Of a stretch of DNA of 5,194 nucleotides, positions 1-5,194 are shown piece after piece (position 1 is the stretch's first letter; every line of letters starts with the position of its first letter). The position numbers and the translations under genes were made by a program. This stretch comes from SABI01 sp964453215. GTDB taxonomy: Bacteria > Spirochaetota > Spirochaetia > Sphaerochaetales > Sphaerochaetaceae. The notes below the pieces were generated by a model. That model saw only the letters and a program-made list of their open reading frames with translations, ran no database searches and was not told the origin of the DNA. The stretch covers positions 1 to 5,194 of the forward strand of contig CAYVRR010000118.1 in the NCBI GenBank assembly GCA_964453215.1, written 5' to 3'.

Positions 1-71
1 TATCGATTGACATTATTTATCCTTTCCGGTACATTCAGGGTGTATTTAAAAGATAAATTTTTATCGATTGA
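1..71. repeat. Pair of 10-base direct repeats in the leader
   Basis: TATCGATTGA occurs at 1-10 and again at 62-71, 61 bases apart. The first copy overlaps the proposed -35 hexamer and the second lies downstream of the predicted transcription start. Each contains the palindrome ATCGAT. The positions would suit a regulator binding on both sides of the promoter, but a 9-base version (TATCGATTG) also occurs inside the hydrogenase gene near 1766, so chance in A+T-rich DNA is a real alternative. Confidence 0.3.
7..35 (+). promoter_or_regulatory. Candidate sigma-70-type promoter of the operon
   Basis: A perfect -35 hexamer TTGACA (7-12) is followed after 17 bases by TACATT (30-35), a 4-of-6 match to TATAAT. 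Transcription would start near base 42, leaving a leader of about 55 bases before the first start codon. It is the only well-spaced promoter-like pair seen ahead of the first gene. Genes downstream are separated by at most 20 bases or overlap, so this promoter could serve all five. The call rests on consensus match only, and the window begins just upstream, so a further promoter outside cannot be excluded. Confidence 0.5.
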
Positions 72-84
72 AATTGCGTCTATG

Positions 85-90
85 AGGGAG
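85..90 (+). promoter_or_regulatory. Ribosome binding site that fixes the first gene's start
   Basis: AGGGAG lies six bases before the ATG at 97. The reading frame is open all the way to the window edge, with other possible starts at TTG 7, GTG 40 and ATG 82, but none has a comparable upstream purine-rich site. The protein beginning at 97 also starts just where family members start, five residues before the first cluster cysteine. Confidence 0.75.
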
Positions 91-96
91 CTAAAT

Positions 97-333
97 ATGA
101 AAATTGAACTATGTATGGGAAGTTCTTGCTTTGCAAGAGGAAATGCTTTGGTATTAGAAAAACTTGAATCCCTATTGTTAGATCAACCTGATATTGAAAT
201 AGAACTCACAGGCCACTTATGCCTTAGTGAATGCTCTGATGGGCCAAATATTAGAATAGATGGAACACTGTATCAGAGCCTAAAAGCAGAAGAGATAGTG
301 AACATTGTTACACAAAACAGTGTAAATATATAA
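97..333 (+). CDS. Small thioredoxin-like [2Fe-2S] ferredoxin (NuoE/HydC-like, stand-alone)
   Basis: This 78-residue protein has the four-cysteine pattern of thioredoxin-fold [2Fe-2S] proteins: C6-x4-C11 near the N-terminus and C42-x3-C46 in the middle, followed by an IDGTLY segment (54-59) typical of the fold's end. It corresponds to the C-terminal cluster domain of NuoE/HydC-type subunits but lacks their helical N-terminal domain, and no NuoF-like NADH subunit is nearby. It is expected to be a soluble cytoplasmic one-electron carrier. It sits 11 bases upstream of the sensor-type hydrogenase, so the likely role, by inference, is passing electrons to or from that protein. It is a paralogue of the gene at 3421: both share K-x3-C-x-G-x2-CF near the start and DGTL near the end. 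ATG 97 is chosen because of the AGGGAG site. Confidence 0.85.
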   Translation: MKIELCMGSSCFARGNALVLEKLESLLLDQPDIEIELTGHLCLSECSDGPNIRIDGTLYQSLKAEEIVNIVTQNSVNI

Positions 334-344
334 AAGGAGCTAAG

Positions 345-2201
345 ATGTACACATACCCAATTTATACAGAAAAACGTGAATGCAGGGATTGTTATAAATG
401 TGTAAGAGCTTGCCCCGTTAAAGCAATACGGGTAAAAGATGGTAGTGCTGTAGTGTGTCACGAACTTTGTATCTTTTGTGGTAAATGTGTTGGAGTGTGC
501 CCAGCTCATGCTAAAAAGATTCGAGATGATGTTCCTCAAGCAAAAACATTAATACGTGCCAAAAAACGAACTTACGCCTCCTTAGCCCCCTCTTTTTCAG
601 CAGAATTTCCAGGACAAGAGCAAGAAATTCTCGAAGCAATTATGAACTTAGGTTTTTCTGGGATATCAGAAACAGCTCTAGGTGCTGAAGCTGTTTCACA
701 TGCAGTTGATGAACTGCTTGATGATGAAAAAGCTCATTTTCCCCTCATCTCAACAGCTTGTCCTACAGTTGTTGAAGCAATACAAAAATATTACCCCACC
801 TTAATACCTTCCTTAACTCCCCTTCATTCACCCCTTGGGGCCCACTCTCAACAACTTAGAAATACGTATGGAGATGATATTGGTATTGTTTTTATCGGTC
901 CCTGTATCGCTAAGAAATTAGAAGCTGATAAAAATGAAGGACTTCCTGATGTTGCAATTACTTTTGGAGAACTAAAGAAATGGTTTAAAACAGAAGGGAT
1001 AGATACAACAACCTTCAAGAAGAAAACAACCTTTGAATTTGACCTCTATGGAGGGCAGATGGATCCCCCTTTCATAGGGGAGAGTACTGAAATGAAACCA
1101 GTAGCCTTCATCCCAAGAGAAGCAACACAAACAGTTGGTTATGCTGTAGAAAGTGGAATGCTAGCAACATTAGCTCGTCACCCATCGCTTATACAAGAAG
1201 GAGCGAGTGTTTCTGGAACTCAAGAAGTGCTTGCAGCTCTAGATACATTAGTCGATCAAATCGCTATACCGAAAGATCACGTTCAAACAGTATCAATTCC
1301 CCCATTTTTTGAGTTTCTTAGCTGTACTGGAGGGTGCATCAATGGTCCTGGTTGTGCAAAAGAAGCAACTTCTCTTTTAAGAAGAATATCAAGCAATCAC
1401 TATACTAAAAATAGAATTAAGACGATATCTGCTGATAAGAAAACCAATATACTCGCAATAACTACTAACGAAATACGGTGTAACTTCAATGTAGATGTTG
1501 AAAAAACTAAGAAAGAGAAAATAGTTCCAAAATTTGCAATTGAGCAAGCTCTCACTAAACTTGGTAAAGGGAAGGAGAGTGAACGATTGAATTGTGGAGG
1601 GTGTGGATACTCGAATTGTGAAGATTTTGCAGTGGCCTTTATTAATGGGATGGCAGAGGCTGAAATGTGCGTAACTAATATGAGAAAACAGGCACAAAGT
1701 AAAGTAGATGTACTTCTTAGAACCCTTCCTATGGGAGTTGTTATTGTTGATACCAAAATGAATATTATCGATTGTAATTCTCAATTCTTAAAAATGTTTT
1801 CATCAGTATCCTATAATGCAGGGGAGTATGAACTACAAAAAGTATCTGGGCTAAGAGTCGATTCTTTTATCGATGCAAATAGATATTTTTCTAGACAATT
1901 CTATCAAACAGCAGATTCTGAGCATATTACTCTCAATTTACCCAATTTTGTGGTAAAAGCAACATTCTTCACTATTGAACCTAAACGTCTCGTTGGAGCG
2001 CTCTTTCAAGATGTAACAAAAGTGGTACACCGTCGAGATGCTGTAATGAGAAGAGCTGAAGAAGTGATACAGAAAAACTTACAAAGTGTACAGCAAATTG
2101 CTTCACTACTTGGAGAAAATGCTGCTGATACAGAAATCATGCTCAGTTCAATGATTGACCTTTTTGATCAAGGACAAAAACCAGGAGCTGATACATTATG
2201 A
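345..2201 (+). CDS. hydS: Sensor-type (group C, HydS-like) [FeFe]-hydrogenase with FeS and PAS domains
   Basis: This 618-residue cytoplasmic protein has several modules in order. Residues 13-52 hold two [4Fe-4S] ferredoxin motifs (C13,16,19,23 and C42,45,48,52). Residues about 75-345 form the H-cluster domain with L1 STACP (ligand C139), L2 GPCIAKKLE (ligand C187, plus K190 and E193) and L3 SCTGGC (ligands C327 and C331). At 417-442 is a further cluster motif CX2CX4CX16C of the FeS-domain type. A PAS domain spans about 453-560, and 560-618 is a helical tail. Canonical TSCCP in L1 is STACP here, so the proton-transfer Cys is Ala138, as in putative H2-sensory group C/D proteins. That fits a slow sensor rather than a turnover enzyme. 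AAAGGAG (333-339) precedes the ATG by five bases. The stop overlaps the phosphatase start by four bases (ATGA), which suggests coupled synthesis and function. No membrane segment is seen. The sensory role is inferred from architecture and family. Confidence 0.92.
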   Translation: MYTYPIYTEKRECRDCYKCVRACPVKAIRVKDGSAVVCHELCIFCGKCVGVCPAHAKKIRDDVPQAKTLIRAKKRTYASLAPSFSAEFPGQEQEILEAIMNLGFSGISETALGAEAVSHAVDELLDDEKAHFPLISTACPTVVEAIQKYYPTLIPSLTPLHSPLGAHSQQLRNTYGDDIGIVFIGPCIAKKLEADKNEGLPDVAITFGELKKWFKTEGIDTTTFKKKTTFEFDLYGGQMDPPFIGESTEMKPVAFIPREATQTVGYAVESGMLATLARHPSLIQEGASVSGTQEVLAALDTLVDQIAIPKDHVQTVSIPPFFEFLSCTGGCINGPGCAKEATSLLRRISSNHYTKNRIKTISADKKTNILAITTNEIRCNFNVDVEKTKKEKIVPKFAIEQALTKLGKGKESERLNCGGCGYSNCEDFAVAFINGMAEAEMCVTNMRKQAQSKVDVLLRTLPMGVVIVDTKMNIIDCNSQFLKMFSSVSYNAGEYELQKVSGLRVDSFIDANRYFSRQFYQTADSEHITLNLPNFVVKATFFTIEPKRLVGALFQDVTKVVHRRDAVMRRAEEVIQKNLQSVQQIASLLGENAADTEIMLSSMIDLFDQGQKPGADTL

Positions 2202-3400
2202 TAAAACCTAATTGTATTGTCGATGTTGATTTTGCTCAATTTTACAAAAAGAAGCACAGGATTGGTGGGGACGTATTCCTCTCCTCCCGTGATACAAATA
2301 AAACACGTATTGGATGTACCCTCTCTGATGGGTTGGGTAGTGGTATTAAAGCCAATGTGCTTGCTAATATTACAGCAAATATGGCTCAAAAACTCTCATT
2401 CAGCCCCCTTCAAGTGATAAAATCATCCGAAATCATTATGGACACCCTCCCTGTATGTAAAGAGAGAAAAATTAGTTATGCCACCTTCTCCATCGTCCAG
2501 ATGGAACTCGATACACCAAATGAGGTGAAAACACGAATTATTGAATATGATAATCCAGAGAGTTTTCTTTTTGAAGGAACGAATCCTGTAGATATTGATA
2601 GGGAGATTATTGCACTTGGACGTGAAAGAGGTGGCAGACAAGAAGTTATTAAATATAGTGAATTAGTATTAAAAGATGGCAATAGATTAGTATTGATGAC
2701 CGATGGTGTCTCTCAAGCAGGTATTGGAACAAGGGCTTATCCACTAGGGTGGAGGCCAGGTCCTTTACGTGAGTTTATTAGAAAAACAATTGTCGCAAAC
2801 CCAGAAATTAGTTCAAGGGAACTTGCTAAAACAATTATTTTAAAAGCAAGAAGCCTTGATGGGGGAGCTCCTGGAGATGATATTACCTGTGCAGTAATTA
2901 CAATTCGAGAACCTAGAGACCTTGTACTAGCATCTGGCCCCCCATTTCATAAAGAGACCGATAAAGAACTTGTTGAGAGAGTTATGAGTTTTAATGGGAA
3001 AAAGATTGTCTCGGGTGGTACAACAGCACAAATATTTTCAAGAGAGTTGCAACGTAAGGTTCATGTAGATTTAAAGAATTGGGATCGTGATATCCCACCA
3101 ATCTCTACTATGGAGGGGTTAGACCTTGTTACAGAAGGGATGCTTACACTTAACAGAGCTGCTATTGAATTAGAAAATCGGGTCCCATTTGAAGAGATTA
3201 CCTCATCTTCTGTAAGAAGATTTGTTGAATTGATTCTTAAATCTGACAGAATATTTTTCCTCGTTGGTACAAAAATAAATGAAGCTCATCAAGATCCAAA
3301 CATCCCCGTTGAAATTGGGATACGTAGAAGTATTATTCATAGAATTCGGCAAGTACTTGAAACAACATACATGAAAGAGACCGAAGTCCATTATTTATAA
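2198..3400 (+). CDS. SpoIIE-family PP2C-type Ser/Thr phosphatase with conserved C-terminal extension
   Basis: This is a 400-residue cytoplasmic metal-dependent phosphatase. Residues 1 to about 238 carry the SpoIIE/PP2C signature acids: GGD (D25), SDGLGSG (D44), MTDGVSQA (D169) and PGDDIT (D227, D228). All metal-binding aspartates are present, so it should be active on phospho-Ser/Thr. Residues about 240-400 form a separate region with SGGTTA (272-277) and LVTEGMLTL (310-318) that is not part of the catalytic fold. Its function is unknown to me. No transmembrane helix or sensor domain is visible, so the input must come from another protein. The four-base overlap with the sensor hydrogenase gene makes that protein the obvious controller. 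AGGAG at 2183-2187 sits ten bases before the ATG, inside the upstream gene. No kinase, anti-sigma or STAS partner is encoded here, so the target is elsewhere. Confidence 0.9.
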   Translation: MIKPNCIVDVDFAQFYKKKHRIGGDVFLSSRDTNKTRIGCTLSDGLGSGIKANVLANITANMAQKLSFSPLQVIKSSEIIMDTLPVCKERKISYATFSIVQMELDTPNEVKTRIIEYDNPESFLFEGTNPVDIDREIIALGRERGGRQEVIKYSELVLKDGNRLVLMTDGVSQAGIGTRAYPLGWRPGPLREFIRKTIVANPEISSRELAKTIILKARSLDGGAPGDDITCAVITIREPRDLVLASGPPFHKETDKELVERVMSFNGKKIVSGGTTAQIFSRELQRKVHVDLKNWDRDIPPISTMEGLDLVTEGMLTLNRAAIELENRVPFEEITSSSVRRFVELILKSDRIFFLVGTKINEAHQDPNIPVEIGIRRSIIHRIRQVLETTYMKETEVHYL

Positions 3401-3420
3401 ATTGAAGGAGTGAAATATAG

Positions 3421-3732
3421 ATGAAAAAAATGAAAGTGCAAGTGTGTACAGGAACTACCTGCTTTGTAATGGGTGGAGCAGATCTTCTTCTTTTAGAAGA
3501 TGTCGTTATCGACCGTTGGGGTCAATACGGAGTAACAAGTGAAGTGTTTAATGAAAAAGTTGATTTTTCTGGACTTCCTTGCTCAGATGCTTGCCATGAA
3601 CCAAATCAAAAACCCCCTTTTGTAATAATGGATGGAACACTGATAGCAGAGGCGACTATTGGAAAGGTTTTGGAACAATTAGAACCACATTTTTTTCCCA
3701 AAGAGAACAATGAAGAGATAGGGAGAGAGTAA
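3421..3732 (+). CDS. Second thioredoxin-like [2Fe-2S] ferredoxin, paired with the group B hydrogenase
   Basis: This 103-residue protein has C9-x4-C14 and C54-x3-C58, the ligand pattern of thioredoxin-like [2Fe-2S] proteins, followed by IMDGTL (69-74). It is paralogous to the first gene but about 25 residues longer, with a longer stretch between the cysteine pairs, a proline-rich PNQKPP loop (61-66) after the second pair, and an acidic, charged tail. It is expected to be a soluble electron carrier; pairing with the downstream hydrogenase is inferred from the one-base overlap (TAATG). GAAGGAG at 3404-3410 lies ten bases before ATG 3421. The in-frame ATG at 3430 would be 19 bases from that site and is less likely. 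The stop at 3730-3732 shares its last base with the next start. Confidence 0.85.
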   Translation: MKKMKVQVCTGTTCFVMGGADLLLLEDVVIDRWGQYGVTSEVFNEKVDFSGLPCSDACHEPNQKPPFVIMDGTLIAEATIGKVLEQLEPHFFPKENNEEIGRE

Positions 3733-5141
3733 TGCTAACAAGAAATAATCAATTCACCTTTCTTAAACGAGAACTTGGCGTTTCGTTACTAGAGTTATAT
3801 AAACATGGAGTACTTGAGCAAGAGATAGATACTCTTCCTATAAAGATGTTTCCACGAACTCAAAGTCACTTACGATGTTGTATCCACAAAGATAGAGCTA
3901 TGATTCGTAGTAGATTAATCGCTTTAATGGGGTTTGATCCTCAAGAAGATGATGAAATTACTCCATTAAGCACATACGCAAAAAAGTCAGTAGAAACTAA
4001 GGGGCAACAAGAGACAATCCTTACAACAATACCTTTAGGGTGTAGTTCATGTTCACCTAATCATTATCAGGTAACAAACCTGTGTAAAGGGTGTCTTGCT
4101 CGCCCTTGTGTTACCAACTGTCCTAAAGATGCTGTAAAGATTGTTGCTGGAAGAGCTATTATTGATAACGATTTGTGTATCAACTGTGGAAAATGTCAAC
4201 AATTATGTCCATTTCATGCAATTACATTGGTCTCTGTTCCGTGTGAAGAGGTATGCCCTGTTGGAGCTATAACAAAGAATGAATTTGGAGAAGCAGTGAT
4301 CATTCAAGAAAAATGTATTGAATGTGGAGCCTGTTCACGAGCTTGTCCATTTGGGGCTATTACAGAAAGTAGTCAGATTATAGAAACGGCAGTGGCACTT
4401 AACTCAACTCAGCACGTTACTGCTATTATCGCTCCAGCAATTGAGGGGCAATTTCCAGGCTCTTTGAGTCAAATCATTACTAGTCTCTATGCCCTAGGGT
4501 TTGATGATGTTATGGAAGCTGCAGAAGGGGCAATTACTACAGCTGTGCATGAGACAGCAGAGATACGGGAGTTGGGGAAGGATACATTTTTAACAAGCTC
4601 TTGCTGCCCAGCTTACACTGCATGTGTTGATAAACACTTACCCTCTATTAAAGGGAATGTCTCTCATACAAAATCTCCACTTTCTTATGCTGCTGAAGCT
4701 GCAAAAGAAAGGGTTCCTGATACATATACTGTATTCATTGGTCCTTGTATTGCTAAAAAGAGGGAAGGGAAGAATGATCCTTTTGTTGATGCAGTGATTA
4801 CTTTTGAAGAACTTGCTGCATTCTTTATCGCCTGGGATGTTGATGTACATGAACAACCTGAATCTGCTCTCCTACAAGATCTCCCTGTTCGGCAGTTTGC
4901 AGTCTCTGGTGGTGTAACAGCATCACTCGATGCGATGCTTTCACCAGAAGAGAAAGTTACCACCATGCAGATTAATGGACTCAATAAAAAGAGCCTTGCT
5001 CTTATGAGAACGTGGAGTAAAAGAGCCCCTGCAGCCCAATTCATAGAAGTTATGTGCTGTGAAGATGGCTGTATTGGAGGCCCTGCCTGTATATCAGATC
5101 CACGCCTTGTGAAAAAACGAGCTAGTTACTTTACAGCATAA
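3732..5141 (+). CDS. Group B-type monomeric [FeFe]-hydrogenase with multi-cluster ferredoxin domain
   Basis: This 469-residue enzyme is predicted to reduce protons or oxidise H2 in the cytoplasm with a ferredoxin-like partner. Residues 1-95 are a family-type N-terminal region with RCC (48-50). Residues 104-205 are the ferredoxin region: C104/C107, CX2CX4CX3C (118,121,126,130), CX2CX2CX3C (149,152,155,159), C171/C175 and CX2CX2CX3C (195,198,201,205). That is enough for three [4Fe-4S] clusters and perhaps a fourth. The H-cluster domain (about 228-455) has L1 TSSCCP (C291 proton-transfer position, C292 ligand), L2 GPCIAKKRE (C339, K342, E345) and L3 CEDGC (C443, C447). E274 and E277 plausibly match the proton-channel glutamates. 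All catalytic residues are present, so it should turn over. GGGAG (3721-3725) lies six bases before the ATG. Group B physiology is poorly known, so the direction of catalysis is open. A generic hydA name would also be used. Confidence 0.92.
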   Translation: MLTRNNQFTFLKRELGVSLLELYKHGVLEQEIDTLPIKMFPRTQSHLRCCIHKDRAMIRSRLIALMGFDPQEDDEITPLSTYAKKSVETKGQQETILTTIPLGCSSCSPNHYQVTNLCKGCLARPCVTNCPKDAVKIVAGRAIIDNDLCINCGKCQQLCPFHAITLVSVPCEEVCPVGAITKNEFGEAVIIQEKCIECGACSRACPFGAITESSQIIETAVALNSTQHVTAIIAPAIEGQFPGSLSQIITSLYALGFDDVMEAAEGAITTAVHETAEIRELGKDTFLTSSCCPAYTACVDKHLPSIKGNVSHTKSPLSYAAEAAKERVPDTYTVFIGPCIAKKREGKNDPFVDAVITFEELAAFFIAWDVDVHEQPESALLQDLPVRQFAVSGGVTASLDAMLSPEEKVTTMQINGLNKKSLALMRTWSKRAPAAQFIEVMCCEDGCIGGPACISDPRLVKKRASYFTA

Positions 5142-5149
5142 GAAGAACA

Positions 5150-5179
5150 TACCCTGAAGAATTAACACTCTTCAGGGTA
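5150..5179 (+). terminator. Hairpin after the last gene, probable transcription terminator
   Basis: ACCCTGAAGA (5151-5160) and TCTTCAGGGT (5169-5178) are perfect inverted repeats. A flanking T-A pair makes an 11-pair stem with an eight-base loop. AACAT (5146-5150) could also extend pairing with ATGTT (5181-5185) across a small bulge. It starts eight bases after the stop codon. The downstream T-run is weak (only GTTTGTAT), so it may be an inefficient or factor-assisted terminator, a 3'-end stabiliser, or a two-way terminator for a gene beyond the window. Confidence 0.65.
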
Positions 5180-5194
5180 CATGTTTGTATCTCA

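Noticed and set aside
34..41. TTCAGGGT shared between the leader (34-41) and the terminal hairpin arm (5171-5178)
   Set aside because: Only eight bases match and the flanks differ; chance is sufficient, and no mobile element or attachment site is supported.
7..96. N-terminal extension of the first small protein from TTG 7, GTG 40 or ATG 82
   Set aside because: None has a good ribosome site, TTG 7 lies inside the -35 hexamer, and the extra 30 residues add nothing seen in the family; ATG 97 has AGGGAG at proper spacing.
68..96. A second promoter with TTGAAA at 68-73
   Set aside because: There is no room for a -10 element and leader before the start codon at 97.
1389..1784. Minus-strand open frames opposite the sensor hydrogenase
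   Set aside because: They lie wholly inside a clearly coding gene, show no recognisable domain, and low-complexity Ser/Phe/Ile composition suggests antisense shadows.
4638..5044. Minus-strand open frames opposite the group B hydrogenase
   Set aside because: They overlap the conserved H-cluster domain and have no recognisable motif or ribosome site evidence.
97..5141. A HydABC electron-bifurcating hydrogenase operon
   Set aside because: There is no NuoF/HydB flavoprotein, and the second hydrogenase is of the monomeric group B type; only the small NuoE-like cluster domains are present.

Overview
The window is a single plus-strand gene cluster of five tightly packed genes devoted to [FeFe]-hydrogenase biology. 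It comes from an A+T-rich, strictly anaerobic or fermentative bacterium. Strong AGGAG-type ribosome sites and the gene content would fit Clostridia-like Firmicutes or Spirochaetes, but the sequence alone does not settle the taxon. No minus-strand gene is supported, and no gap between genes exceeds about 20 bases.

Layout: bases 1-96 are a leader with a candidate sigma-70-type promoter (TTGACA, 17-base spacer, TACATT) and a 10-base direct repeat. Next come a 78-residue thioredoxin-like [2Fe-2S] protein (97-333), a 618-residue sensor-type (group C, HydS-like) [FeFe]-hydrogenase with ferredoxin, H-cluster, extra FeS and PAS domains (345-2201), and a SpoIIE/PP2C-type Ser/Thr phosphatase whose start overlaps the hydrogenase stop (2198-3400). 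A second thioredoxin-like [2Fe-2S] protein (3421-3732) then overlaps by one base the start of a 469-residue group B-type [FeFe]-hydrogenase (3732-5141). A hairpin at 5150-5179 probably ends the transcript.

Proposed logic (inference): the HydS-like protein senses H2 or redox state through an H-cluster in which the usual proton-transfer Cys is Ala. It would pass the state through its FeS-PAS-helical C-terminus to the translationally coupled phosphatase. The phosphatase would then alter a phosphoprotein encoded elsewhere. The second hydrogenase keeps the proton-transfer Cys and looks like a turnover enzyme. Each hydrogenase gene is immediately preceded by its own small [2Fe-2S] protein, which suggests a repeated 'small ferredoxin plus hydrogenase' module: one sensor copy and one catalytic copy. 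The H-cluster maturases HydE, HydF and HydG are not in the window and must be encoded elsewhere.
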